NCBI RefSeq assembly: GCF_004118675.1
Contig: NZ_SDHZ01000001.1
Span: 1,922,001-1,986,000, forward strand
Length of the DNA stretch: 64,000 bases
Direction of reading: 5' to 3'
From: Filimonas effusa
GTDB lineage: Bacteria; Bacteroidota; Bacteroidia; Chitinophagales; Chitinophagaceae
Under the pieces are notes generated by a model. It searched no databases and was not told the origin of the DNA. It was given only the letters and a program-made list of their open reading frames with translations. The position numbers were made by a program, and so were the translations under genes. The stretch's first letter is position 1. Each line of letters starts with the position of its first letter. Shown in pieces: positions 19,841 to 28,776 of the stretch.

Positions 19841-20572
19841 TTATGGGACTATAAAACTGCCGGAGGGCTGAAAATTGTTTCCGGGAATGTTTCCCTGATG
19901 TTTTCCAAGTGTTTTGGGGGCTGTTTTTGGGAATGGAGCGCCGATTTGGCGGGTTTTGGGCATGACAAGGCCTTCCATTGGAGGGAGATGGCAGAGTGGT
20001 TGAGCGAATGTTCCTGTTGTTTGTATATGTCCGGTAATAGCGGGTGGGCTGCCACGGGGTGGTATGATTACGGGCCATTGATTGAAGGCGGCTCCAATGA
20101 CAGTTACGGCAGGGGGCTGTGGTGCTGCCGTTTGGGGCAGTACGGGCTTTGTAAATACCGGTTTGGTTTTCAGTGAAAGTGTTGCTGCGAAAGGAGAACG
20201 CAGGGGTTTCCTGTTGGGGTTTGCGGCCTCCAGTTTACGGAGGTAACGGCTGATAGTGAATTGCAGGACTTTGTTCACTTGTTGTATATCATATTCTTTG
20301 CAGAGCATATGCTGGGCTACGCCCACCAGCTGTTTGTAGTGGGGATAGCTACGGTGCTGTTGCGGAATGCGTTGATAGAAAGCGCTGGCGAGCTTAGCTG
20401 CCAGCGCCAAACGGGCGGCGCTTTTGCGGCTTCCTGCGAAAACGGGGTCGGAGCGCCAGCGTTCGGCGGTGAGGTTGCTTTTCATACGTACACAGCCAAC
20501 GCCGCATCTCTTGTAAAAAGAGACGGGGTCTATGGTTTTTTCCCAGATAACGGGACCTGTTTGTTTGGCCAT
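19841..20572 (-). CDS. Hypothetical protein with Bacteroidota 'SFYK' N-terminal domain
   Basis: Protein of 243 residues without signal peptide. Its N-terminal half (MAKQTGPVIWEKTIDPVSFY, then RWRSDPVFAGSRKSAARLAL) resembles a small uncharacterised family I recall as common in Chitinophagaceae, whose members start MAxQTGxIxLxGTIGxxSFY and continue with NDPAFxRTREN. The C-terminal half (from about 120) is rich in proline, lysine and threonine and looks disordered. Several overlapping frames are open here because of higher G+C, but this one alone begins with a recognisable domain. Function unknown. Confidence 0.6.
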   Translation of the reverse strand: MAKQTGPVIWEKTIDPVSFYKRCGVGCVRMKSNLTAERWRSDPVFAGSRKSAARLALAAKLASAFYQRIPQQHRSYPHYKQLVGVAQHMLCKEYDIQQVNKVLQFTISRYLRKLEAANPNRKPLRSPFAATLSLKTKPVFTKPVLPQTAAPQPPAVTVIGAAFNQWPVIIPPRGSPPAITGHIQTTGTFAQPLCHLPPMEGLVMPKTRQIGAPFPKTAPKTLGKHQGNIPGNNFQPSGSFIVP

Positions 20573-20968
20573 GCTTTTTGTTTACGCGCCAATTGTACTG
20601 ATTTATGTAAAACAAAATTCAAGTGCTGCATAGTGGAAAGGATTTTTTTTCAAATTGGAGAAAAAGAGTAAGAATGATATAATGGTCCCCGGTCTTAGGA
20701 CCAATAGCTGAGTTTTCTTCGCTTTGATAACATGGAATTGAGTTTAGCGTTTGAAGTAGTGTTACAGGGTAAAAAAGCAGAAATTAAACTTTTACCAAAT
20801 ACAACCAAATGGTAGAATAAAAAAAGGGTAACGGTAAGATTTTAGCCGATTAAAAGCATACAATTTTCTTTAATTTCAATATATTAATCCTTTGTAAACC
20901 CATACTGCCAGCATGTGGCTGAAATAAAGAGCTGACAACACCTTAACTAAATAAGAAGGCACAAAAAC
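20573..20968. other. AT-rich divergent intergenic region
   Basis: This 396-bp gap lies between the divergently transcribed hypothetical gene and the DUF5694 gene. It is strongly AT-rich, has no plausible gene or stable hairpin, and presumably holds both promoters. TTAATCCTTTG near 20884 is only an imperfect match to the Bacteroidota -7 box. Nothing else is recognisable. Confidence 0.4.
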
Positions 20969-22021
20969 ATGAAGTATCTCTTTTTTTTAATTTTTCTCAT
21001 CCCGATGAGCGTTAAAGCACAGGATATTGATATTTTACTGATAGGTGTTTCTCATGATTATAGTAAATATCCTGCACAGGATTTTTCCGGCATACATAAT
21101 AAAATCAGAAAGTTCAAGGCCGATGCCTTTTTTGGTGAGTTTTTGAGCAAAGAAGACGAGCGGCTAGTGATGGATTATTGGTGTAAAGAGCCAAATATCA
21201 ACCGGCTAAAAAAGCTTAGGAGCAATCGAACTATAAAAGATGAATTACTGCCGCATACCATTGACAGCTTAAAAAAGCTATCCCTGCTGCAACCCAATGA
21301 TTATCGTATAAAAGCTGATCTGGCCCATGCTTATTACCTTGATCAGGATGTTGCAAACGGCCATTATCAATTTTGGCAAGTTTATCATTTCCTGCAGCAA
21401 CAACCTGATGCCCAACTCGAAAACTATGTCGAAAAATTGCTTAGCCCCCAGTTGGATACCACCGGGCGAAGTATGAAAAGACTGAAGACTTCGGAATATG
21501 CTTTTATAGCATTCCCGATGATGCGGGAGTCAGGAATCAAGGAATTGCTTTCCATGGATTGCCAGGACTACGATTTGAATTGGCAAGCATCCTGGGGAGC
21601 ATTCGACGCAGCATTCACTTTGTTCAGGAAAGATATCGCTGATTCCGTTAAACATCATTTACAATCAGCTTTGGCCACTATTAATAATGGTTTTGAGAAA
21701 TATGACAATATCGAAAAGTCTTCCAATGCTGTAACGGAATGGTTGAACACTGCTGAGGCCTCCGGGATTTCCGCCTCGGGAGATTTTTACCTGCCCATTA
21801 TGTATAAACTGAAGGGCTTTCCTAAAGACGAAATGTTATCAAAAATACATTGGTGGATAATGAGGAATGAAGGAATGTGCCATAATGTTGTAAACAGGGC
21901 GAGAGTGGCAGGTGCTAAAAGAGTAATCGTTATTGCGGGAGCCAATCATAGAAAATACATGCAGGACATTTTCAGGACTATGCCCAATATAAGAGTGAGG
22001 AACATTAATGAGGTTGACTAG
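20969..22021 (+). CDS. DUF5694/TraB-EreA-like exported protein
   Basis: Exported protein of 350 residues with signal peptide MKYLFFLIFLIPMSVKAQ. It begins with a beta strand and histidine motif (IDILLIGVSHDY, His29) followed by FFGEFL, and ends with RVAGAKRVIVIAGANHRKY. This paired GxxH layout, first and last strands each contributing a histidine with an early glutamate, is that of the TraB/GumN/EreA/Tiki superfamily, where these residues bind metal or act in hydrolysis. The middle region (about 100-290) is helical. The closest label I can recall is DUF5694. Substrate unknown; no operon partner is evident. Confidence 0.65.
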   Translation: MKYLFFLIFLIPMSVKAQDIDILLIGVSHDYSKYPAQDFSGIHNKIRKFKADAFFGEFLSKEDERLVMDYWCKEPNINRLKKLRSNRTIKDELLPHTIDSLKKLSLLQPNDYRIKADLAHAYYLDQDVANGHYQFWQVYHFLQQQPDAQLENYVEKLLSPQLDTTGRSMKRLKTSEYAFIAFPMMRESGIKELLSMDCQDYDLNWQASWGAFDAAFTLFRKDIADSVKHHLQSALATINNGFEKYDNIEKSSNAVTEWLNTAEASGISASGDFYLPIMYKLKGFPKDEMLSKIHWWIMRNEGMCHNVVNRARVAGAKRVIVIAGANHRKYMQDIFRTMPNIRVRNINEVD

Positions 22022-22058
22022 AAATTCATTCGAAGATATTTGAGAATAGCAAATAGCG

Positions 22059-22562
22059 CTATTTTACGAAAACTGAAAATGCCGGGCATGACGGTGTAAA
22101 CATGCCCTTTGTACGCATCGGTATCCTATAAATTGCAGTTGAGGCAGTGATAAACAGATCAGTACGGTCTTTACCACCAAAGCAAACATTCGCAGTCCAG
22201 GGTTCTTTTACTTCAATATGGCCTATCAGTAAACCTGCCGGACTATAAATTGACACACCTTTCCCGGTTAAATAGATATTTCCCTTGTCATCCAATGTCA
22301 TTCCATCAGATCCCTGATCGATGACCAGCTTCTGTCCGCTGAGCTTACCGTTAGATTCAATGGTATACCTGTAAGTTTTATTCCGCTCTATATCTGCCAC
22401 ATACAGATATCTTCCATCGGCCGAACCTACAATGCCGTTTGGTTTCGCTACATCATCAGCCACCACAACCGGTTTTTTCCCTTTTCCCGGAGGCAGGTAA
22501 TACACTTTCTGCCCTTCTATTTCCGGCTTTTTCCTGGTCCAGTAATCGCGTTGATAATAAGA
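22059..22562 (-). pseudogene. SMP-30/gluconolactonase/LRE family, C-terminal remnant
   Basis: The frame encodes the last half of a six-bladed SMP-30/gluconolactonase propeller: from YYQRDYWTRKKPEIEGQKVY through VVADDVAKPNGIVGSADGRY and SDGMTLDDKGNIYLTGKGV to the typical end FITASTAIYRIPMRTKG. The open frame goes back only to 22562, where an in-frame TAA occurs, 21 bases after the stop of the lacI-type gene. Full-length relatives are about 300 residues or more; only about 167 codons remain, and the N-terminal catalytic metal ligand region is missing. A GTG at 22505 could start a shorter product, but homology continues upstream of it. I read this as a deletion remnant rather than a working enzyme. 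Confidence 0.75.
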
Positions 22563-22583
22563 TTATTGGTAACAGTTTTATCA

Positions 22584-23594
22584 TCAGGCGGAATCACGGA
22601 TAATTAAATCCGCCATAAGCGACTTGGTCACCGCACGCCATTCTGATACATTTTTTTTCAGCATCCCCATCAGCAAAACCATCGCTGCACGTCCCATATC
22701 CTCGCCCGGTTGATTTACAGTTGTTAAAGCAGGTTCAACAATATCGGCGCCATAAAAATTACCAAAACCCACCACCGCTACATCTTTGGGAATAGACAAC
22801 CCCAGGCGTTTAATAGCTGCGATAGCCTGAATCGCAGCCTGGTCATCAATCGCGAAAATGGCGTCCGCAGGCGTCCCGATGTTAAGCAACCCGCTGATGT
22901 TTCTGAAGAATTTTATTGCATTTGAATCATAGGGTATAATTAGTTCGTCGCATACCGGAACATCGTGTTGTTTTAAAGCGTCGAGGTAGCCATTTAACCG
23001 TTTTCTGCTGGTGACCATATTTTGAGGCCCGCTCAAATGTGCAATCCGGCGCTTGCCCGACTTTATTAAATGTGCTACCAGGGAAAAAGCAGCATCATAA
23101 TCATTTACAATAACCTTCGGCGCAATCATTTCGTCGCTACCGCCATTCAAAAAAACAACAGGAATGCCACGACGAATAAATTTCTTGATATGTTCAAAAT
23201 TCTGTGTTTCTTTTGACGGCGCTACCAATAAGCCATCTACCTGGCTCGACAGCAACATCTGCGAGTGATGGACTTCCGTTTCATAGCTATTGTTAGAAAA
23301 GCTGATCATTACATTATAGCCCAGCCTGGCTGCTTCCTGCTGAATACCAACTGTGACTTGCGGATAAAAAGAGGAAGTAAACTCCGGAATAAGAACACCA
23401 ATAGTATGTGTTTTTTTCTCAATAAGATTAATGGACAATATGTTCCGCTGGTAGTCCATCTTTTCGGCCATTTCCAATACATTCCGGCGGGTATCAGAAC
23501 TGATGTTTGGACTACCGGTAAGCGCCCTCGACACGGTAGATTTTGAAATATTGAGGTGCCGCGCTATATCGTAAATAGTGACCTGATTTTTCAT
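22584..23594 (-). CDS. LacI family transcriptional regulator
   Basis: Sugar-responsive DNA-binding repressor of 336 residues. An N-terminal helix-turn-helix (VTIYDIARHLNISKSTVSRA, about 5-24) with hinge helix is followed by a periplasmic-binding-protein-like effector domain (THTIGVLIPEF from about 62; VVGFGNFYGADIVEPALTTV near 280). It is 26 bases downstream of the GH29 gene and cotranscribed with the ECF/SusCD operon, so it could adjust that operon or the divergent enzyme genes in response to an intracellular sugar. No clear palindromic operator was identified. A locus with both ECF/FecR and LacI control has two levels of input. Confidence 0.92.
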   Translation of the reverse strand: MKNQVTIYDIARHLNISKSTVSRALTGSPNISSDTRRNVLEMAEKMDYQRNILSINLIEKKTHTIGVLIPEFTSSFYPQVTVGIQQEAARLGYNVMISFSNNSYETEVHHSQMLLSSQVDGLLVAPSKETQNFEHIKKFIRRGIPVVFLNGGSDEMIAPKVIVNDYDAAFSLVAHLIKSGKRRIAHLSGPQNMVTSRKRLNGYLDALKQHDVPVCDELIIPYDSNAIKFFRNISGLLNIGTPADAIFAIDDQAAIQAIAAIKRLGLSIPKDVAVVGFGNFYGADIVEPALTTVNQPGEDMGRAAMVLLMGMLKKNVSEWRAVTKSLMADLIIRDSA

Positions 23595-23620
23595 AATAGG
23601 TATATCGAATTAAGCGTTAA

Positions 23621-24931
23621 TCAGAAATCCAGCTGAATAATGAGATCCATTTCATTGACCGGTATATGATCCAGCTCTATCAGTACCCCATCTGCCTGTT
23701 GCATAAATTTAACCGGGCGTCCATCGCCATAAACAAATGCTTTGCGAACAGGCCGGTTCACCCCTTTCACGAAAACAGAGTGGTTGCCCGTTTCCAGAAT
23801 ATGGATATACAATTGCCGGTCTTTGGCAGTAACTGTTCCCCACTGCTGCTGCGGCGTTACCCGTCCCCGGGTACCGTAAATGGTTACGCCGTTCTTTTTC
23901 ATCCAGGCGCCAATCCGGGCGAGCGTGTCGGTAAATTCAGGCTGAATCTGGCCGCCAGGCATAGGGCCAATATTGAGTAAAAAATTAGCATCAGCCCCCG
24001 CAGCGTTCACCAGGTAATGGATCAGCATTTTTACAGATTTATAGGAGGTATCGGTTAAATTGAAGCCCCACGATTTATTCATCGTCTCACAGGTTTCCAT
24101 GGGTAATACTGATGCCTGCGCTCCACCAAAGCCTGAAGTATTGGCGCCCGGCAAATCTTTTTCAAACATCTGGAAATCTTCGCCCGGCAGCGGCGCCAGG
24201 TGGTGATTATTGCCCACCAGGCACTGCGGCTGCAACTGGTGAATGAGGTCGTAAATCTCACGCATATGCCAATCTATACGAACCTGGCGCGTGTCTTTCG
24301 GATATTGGTCCCAATAACCATCAAACCAGATACCGTCAACCTGTCCGTAAAGCGTTAACAGTTCGGTAAGCTGGTTTTTCATAAAAGAAATGTACTCATT
24401 CCAATTGCCCCGCACAATACGGCCCGTGCCCTTACCAGTGTTTCCAGTCCAGTACGAATAGTCGTCACGCCGCCAGTCTAATAACGAGTAATAAAAAAAT
24501 AATTTTATCCCCTGCCTATGGCATTCATCCGCCACCTGTTTAACCACATCTTTTTTATAAGGCGTATGCGTTATATTAAAGTCGGAATACCTGGTAGGCC
24601 ACAAGCTAAACCCGTCGTGATGCCGGGTAACGAGCGTAATATATTTCATACCGGCGCTTTTAGCGGCAGCTACGTAACGGGCAGCATCAAAGCCTGCCGG
24701 ATTAAAAGCCTCCTGCAAACGAGTATAATTTTTTACGGTGATGTTTTTTTCATGCATCACCCATTCGCCGGCACCGGGTATGCTGAACAATCCCCAGTGA
24801 ATAAACATACCAAAACGCATATCGCTGAACACCTTGCGGCTGGCCAGATTCTCCGCAGTTGGCGTGTAAGTTTGCGCATGCGCCGCTTTACAACAAATGA
24901 TAGCCCCTATAACAATAAGTATCTTTTTCAT
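23621..24931 (-). CDS. GH29 alpha-L-fucosidase (first copy)
   Basis: Periplasmic exo-enzyme releasing alpha-linked L-fucose. I start it at 24931 (MKKILIVIGAIICCKAAHAQ), which gives a signal peptide of 20 residues; the longer frame would overlap the upstream gene. The family motifs are present: RFGMFIHWGLFSIPGAGEW, TLVTRHHDGFSLWPTRYSDF and VDGIWFDGYWD with nucleophile Asp204. The acid/base residue is not obvious, as is usual in this family. The 436-residue length fits a catalytic barrel plus a short C-terminal beta domain. Transcribed behind the SGNH esterase gene with a 16-base gap. Confidence 0.92.
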   Translation of the reverse strand: MKKILIVIGAIICCKAAHAQTYTPTAENLASRKVFSDMRFGMFIHWGLFSIPGAGEWVMHEKNITVKNYTRLQEAFNPAGFDAARYVAAAKSAGMKYITLVTRHHDGFSLWPTRYSDFNITHTPYKKDVVKQVADECHRQGIKLFFYYSLLDWRRDDYSYWTGNTGKGTGRIVRGNWNEYISFMKNQLTELLTLYGQVDGIWFDGYWDQYPKDTRQVRIDWHMREIYDLIHQLQPQCLVGNNHHLAPLPGEDFQMFEKDLPGANTSGFGGAQASVLPMETCETMNKSWGFNLTDTSYKSVKMLIHYLVNAAGADANFLLNIGPMPGGQIQPEFTDTLARIGAWMKKNGVTIYGTRGRVTPQQQWGTVTAKDRQLYIHILETGNHSVFVKGVNRPVRKAFVYGDGRPVKFMQQADGVLIELDHIPVNEMDLIIQLDF

Positions 24932-24947
24932 ATACAGGTAACAGTGT

Positions 24948-26198
24948 TTACAGCTTTTTTCCAATAATCATCACGTTGCCAATGTAAATACGGGAAGGCT
25001 GATAAGATTCAATACCATAAACCGACGAGTGACCATTAATGAGCTTTGCTTTGTCAATTACACCGTCATCCTTTTTAATAATTACAGTATGTACTGCATC
25101 TGTCAACGGCCCTACCAGGTAAAAACTGCGGCGATAAAACCAGCAGTAACTATCAAAACGGCTACGGACTACCGGTTTGCCGCCATCCACACTAACAACA
25201 ACCGCACCCGTAGCGGATGGACCTAATATATCCCCAATACCCATATAGGTGCCTTTAAAGGTAATAGTGATGCTGTCTTTGGTATCAACAGCATACATCA
25301 GGTTAGGATATGCTTTTAAATATTGTTGTAATTCCTTTTCAGCTGTTACTGTTTTCCATCCCGGTGTTCTCTGAACCTCGCCAGGTTGAACAATAGCCGT
25401 TTTTTCAAAATTGGCCGGGTAAAGCGGCCTGGGAAATGCCGTCGTTTGAGGATCGAGGTTTATGTTTTTGAAAGCAGCTATGATCGTGTTGGTATAAATG
25501 GTGTGCCCTGCTGTTGCCGGATGAGTGCCATCGTTAGTAAAAACTATTTTCCTGCCGTAATCTTTACCTGCCTCGCCGTGAAAAACCAACTCATCTTTAT
25601 TCAGCAGCTTTACCACATCGTGCTGTAAGTTAATAGAAGGCAATTTATAGTGAACTGCTATCCGTTCCATCAACCGTACCGATCTGGGTAAACGGCCGTG
25701 CTGCAGGTCTTTCAGCATAGGCTCATAAATGGTATACAACAGGCAGATATCGGTTTTTTTATTATTTCGTTTAATCTGCCTTATAATGCCCTCAATGGCA
25801 TTACAAACCATTAATGAGTCGCCTTCAGCATCATTTACGGCAAACTCTATGAATACCAGATCGGGCCGGTGTTGCAATATTTCCGGCCCTACCCTGAAAG
25901 CCCCTAGTGCCGAACCGGTGCCCCCCACTCCCGCGTTAATAGCGGTGATATTAGAATGAGGATAATTTTCTTTAAAATATTGCTCTGTTTGTACACGGTA
26001 ACCTGCTGCCTCGGTTATACTCCCGCCCAAATAACCGATTGTTACAGGCTGGTGCCGTTCCAGTTTTTGAAAGAAATGGGGCAAGCCATTTCTGGCTTGC
26101 AACACCATGAATGTATCAGCACCAACCTGGCTGCAGGCATGTTTCCCCCCAAACACTGCTAACAGTGAGGCCAGCCCGTAAAAGAGTTTAATTTTCAT
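24948..26198 (-). CDS. SGNH/GDSL-family esterase
   Basis: Exported hydrolase of 416 residues, probably a carbohydrate O-acetyl (or other acyl) esterase. The signal peptide is MKIKLFYGLASLLAVFGGKH with processing near ACSQ. SGNH blocks are visible: GYLGGSITEAAG with nucleophile Ser60, the NAGVGGTGS block with its glycine, EFAVNDAEGD with Asn122, and FTNDGTHPATAGH with the catalytic Asp and His. Residues beyond about 260 form an extra C-terminal beta domain. Neighbours are GH88 and GH29 in one operon, so removal of acetyl groups before glycosidic cleavage is the likely role; ester type and sugar position cannot be told. Confidence 0.85.
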   Translation of the reverse strand: MKIKLFYGLASLLAVFGGKHACSQVGADTFMVLQARNGLPHFFQKLERHQPVTIGYLGGSITEAAGYRVQTEQYFKENYPHSNITAINAGVGGTGSALGAFRVGPEILQHRPDLVFIEFAVNDAEGDSLMVCNAIEGIIRQIKRNNKKTDICLLYTIYEPMLKDLQHGRLPRSVRLMERIAVHYKLPSINLQHDVVKLLNKDELVFHGEAGKDYGRKIVFTNDGTHPATAGHTIYTNTIIAAFKNINLDPQTTAFPRPLYPANFEKTAIVQPGEVQRTPGWKTVTAEKELQQYLKAYPNLMYAVDTKDSITITFKGTYMGIGDILGPSATGAVVVSVDGGKPVVRSRFDSYCWFYRRSFYLVGPLTDAVHTVIIKKDDGVIDKAKLINGHSSVYGIESYQPSRIYIGNVMIIGKKL

Positions 26199-26219
26199 TG
26201 GTAAATCTAAAGTGATGAA

Positions 26220-27479
26220 TTACTGTAACACTACAGGCTCTTTGTTTACTAAACGCTGGTATCTAAGCAAAGCCTCGAGAAAATAATAATCCGCATAAAT
26301 GAGCGGTACATCTATTTCTCCATTATGTGGAATGCTGCCAACGCTATGTTTTAACACCTGAAAGCCATTGGTGCCAGGTTTAGCCCGGTAAACATCTGTA
26401 CTTAGGCTGCTCAGAATAGATACTGCCATTTCAAATAATTTCTTCTGGTTTTTTCCTGAAGCGTAAGTGCTCAATTCAAGCAGTGCTGAACTGGTGATGG
26501 CAGCCGCAGATACATCACGCGGGATCTCCTTAAACTTAGCAGGCTGATAATACCATTTCGGCTGGTAACCTGGCTCCCCTGCATTAAAATCCCAATAGGG
26601 AATATGATCTTCAGGGAGATTGCTATGCTTCATATAAAAGTCGGCCATTCTGAGAGCGGCATCCAGAAATTTTTTATTACCTGTTTCACGATAGGTCATG
26701 GTGTAGCCGTAGAGCCCCCAGGCCTGCCCGCGCGCCCAGGCCGAATTATCAGAAAAGCCCTGTGCCGTTTCTTTGCTCAACACCTCGCCGGTTTTTGGAT
26801 CATAATTGACAACATGATATGAACTGAAGTCAGGCCGGTAATGATGTTGGAGCGTAGTTTCAGCATGTGTAACCGCTATGTTGCGGTAAGTGCTGTCGCC
26901 GGTAGCTTTTGATGCAAAAAACAGTAATTCCAGATTCATCATATTATCAATAATAACCGGGTAGTGATACGTATGCTGCCCATCCCAGGAATGGAATATT
27001 TCCCATGATTTAATGGCTTTGACTTTCGGATTAAACCGGGTAAGCAACGATTTTGCACTTTGTACCAGGATGTTTTTATAGGCTGGATTTTTGGTGATGC
27101 GATATGCATTACCATAGCTGGTATACATCATAAAACCAATATCATGATGCGCCGTGTTATACTGGTTTTTTTCTAAAGATTCCGTCCATTTAATCGCCTC
27201 AGCCTTCCATTTATCTTTTTTGGTATACTCATAAACGTTCCAAAGGCAGCCTGGCCAAAAGCCGCCGGTCCAGTCTTTTATATTGGTATAACTTGGCCTG
27301 CCGCTGCCATCGGCACTCCGGGGATATTTGGTTAGGTCGGTAGAAACAGCCAGTAGTTTGGAGTACTGCTGTTCGGCCAGTTCAAAATCGCCGGCTATGG
27401 TATTTTTGTCAAGCCCGGAAAAGCCTGTGATAAGCAGTGCCAGTGCTACTGCAGGTATTAACAAGGTTACTTTTTTCAT
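26220..27479 (-). CDS. GH88 unsaturated glucuronyl hydrolase
   Basis: Hydrolyses the 4,5-unsaturated uronic acid produced at the non-reducing end by polysaccharide lyases. 419 residues, (alpha/alpha)6 barrel, with an N-terminal hydrophobic signal (MKKVTLLIPAVALALLITGF). Family landmarks are DWTGGFWPGCLW, HHDIGFMMYTSYG with Asp113, YPVIIDNMMNLELL with Asp178 (the two expected catalytic aspartates) and SAWARGQAWGLYG. Its presence in the same locus as the alginate-lyase-type gene at 43268-44365 supports a lyase followed by unsaturated-uronate hydrolase pathway. Confidence 0.93.
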   Translation of the reverse strand: MKKVTLLIPAVALALLITGFSGLDKNTIAGDFELAEQQYSKLLAVSTDLTKYPRSADGSGRPSYTNIKDWTGGFWPGCLWNVYEYTKKDKWKAEAIKWTESLEKNQYNTAHHDIGFMMYTSYGNAYRITKNPAYKNILVQSAKSLLTRFNPKVKAIKSWEIFHSWDGQHTYHYPVIIDNMMNLELLFFASKATGDSTYRNIAVTHAETTLQHHYRPDFSSYHVVNYDPKTGEVLSKETAQGFSDNSAWARGQAWGLYGYTMTYRETGNKKFLDAALRMADFYMKHSNLPEDHIPYWDFNAGEPGYQPKWYYQPAKFKEIPRDVSAAAITSSALLELSTYASGKNQKKLFEMAVSILSSLSTDVYRAKPGTNGFQVLKHSVGSIPHNGEIDVPLIYADYYFLEALLRYQRLVNKEPVVLQ

Positions 27480-27487
27480 ACTATTTT

Positions 27488-28753
27488 TTAATAATGTGCT
27501 GCGTGATCATTTAATACTGGTTTACCGGCCCATACTTTTTGTGCTGTCCATTCGGCTGGCGGGCTAACCCAGAAAGCATCATCAGCGGGCAGGCCAAGTG
27601 CCAGGAAACCCTCTGTACAGATATACAAACTACCGGTAGATGTGTAAGGATCTGCGACCATGCGCTGGCTGCCACATATACCTATCTGAAGCCAGCCTTT
27701 ACTATCAAAATTGTCTTTGTTGCTGAACATACGTTTCATTACTGCGGTAATGGCGCAACGCACCTGGGCGGGCGAAAGCGCTTCCGGCAGCTTATGTTCC
27801 AATGCCAGTTGCGATAAGGGCTGAAAGGCCGCGGTGCGGTAAGTCATGGAGCGGCCAATAACAGGATAGGTACCCTCAGGTGATATCATGCGCTCCAGCA
27901 ACACGCCGTACCGCTGCATACGCTTCAGGGCTTGTTCATACTCCTCGCGGCGTATCATGCTCCGTTCTGCATTGATGCGCAAAACATCGGCTAACATGGA
28001 ATGAATGACGTAGCTGTTGTAGTAATCCATTGCAAAATCGGGCCCATCGGCATACCATCCGTCTCCTTTGTACCATTCCTGCATTTTTCTTACACCAACC
28101 AGTACGCGCAAGGGCTCGTGCTCGTGGCGAACATAAAGCAGAAAAGTTTCTACCATGGCCGCAAACAGCAGCCAGTTGTTGTAAGCAGGAGTAATGCGCC
28201 GCAATTGTTTCAGTTCATTAATAAAACGTTCTTTCGTTTCCTTATTCAACGGCTCCCACAAACGTTCCGGCGCGCGCAAAATGCCCTGGCAGAGATGAGC
28301 AGCATCTACCAGGGGCTGCGGCAGCTGGCGAAAGTTAAGATAATCAGGCGCGTTGGGATCAACCGCATTGGCCATGCCCTGCAGGTAATACCCGTGCAGT
28401 ATTTTGCGCACATTGCCTTCTGCGGTACCATCGTCAGGCAGGCCAAGCCACGGCGCCGCGCCGCAAACGGTACGGCCGAAAGCTTCCAGGTAGCTCACTT
28501 TCTCTGCTACTGTGTTATAATCACCAGGTTTTTCAAGCGGCATATTTGCCTTCAGCCTGTTTTTGCTGAGGTTCTCTAAAACCGGGGTGATTATTTTTTC
28601 CAGCAGGCCTGCCCAGTAAGCCCTGTCGTTCCCTTCAATTATAGGGCCGACGGGCCGGGCGATAGTATTTTCGTACGCAAAACCCTTCACCTGCGGTAGC
28701 AATATACCTGCTCCGCCAACCGGTAGTGTTTTTAAAAATATTCTTCTTTGCAT
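27488..28753 (-). CDS. DUF2264 protein with Tat-type signal (possible glucuronidase, GH154-like)
   Basis: I place the start at 28753 (MQRRIFLKTLPVGGAGILLP), because the longer frame from 28789 overlaps the SusD gene and this one begins with a twin-arginine signal (RRIFLK plus a hydrophobic stretch). The 421-residue product shows the DUF2264 pattern: EAFGRTVCGAAPWLGL, NNWLLFAAMVETFLL, GDGWYADGPDFAMDYYNSYV and YPVIGRSMTYRTAAFQPLSQ. The fold is an (alpha/alpha) barrel. I recall that some DUF2264 proteins were placed in CAZy GH154 with glucuronidase activity; that is unchecked here. Tat export suggests folding, possibly with a cofactor or metal, before transport. It is encoded directly behind SusD. 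Confidence 0.78.
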   Translation of the reverse strand: MQRRIFLKTLPVGGAGILLPQVKGFAYENTIARPVGPIIEGNDRAYWAGLLEKIITPVLENLSKNRLKANMPLEKPGDYNTVAEKVSYLEAFGRTVCGAAPWLGLPDDGTAEGNVRKILHGYYLQGMANAVDPNAPDYLNFRQLPQPLVDAAHLCQGILRAPERLWEPLNKETKERFINELKQLRRITPAYNNWLLFAAMVETFLLYVRHEHEPLRVLVGVRKMQEWYKGDGWYADGPDFAMDYYNSYVIHSMLADVLRINAERSMIRREEYEQALKRMQRYGVLLERMISPEGTYPVIGRSMTYRTAAFQPLSQLALEHKLPEALSPAQVRCAITAVMKRMFSNKDNFDSKGWLQIGICGSQRMVADPYTSTGSLYICTEGFLALGLPADDAFWVSPPAEWTAQKVWAGKPVLNDHAAHY

Positions 28754-28776
28754 CTGATAATTTGTGGTCTGTCGTG

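Noticed and set aside
20261-20671. Plus-strand 136-residue frame opposite the hypothetical gene
   Set aside because: The minus-strand frame has a family-like N-terminus and an ATG start; this one does not.
22588-22596. GCGGAATCA matching the tRNA-Lys 3' end, as a candidate attachment-site copy
   Set aside because: Only 9 bases, inverted relative to the tRNA, and part of the LacI coding end; chance match.
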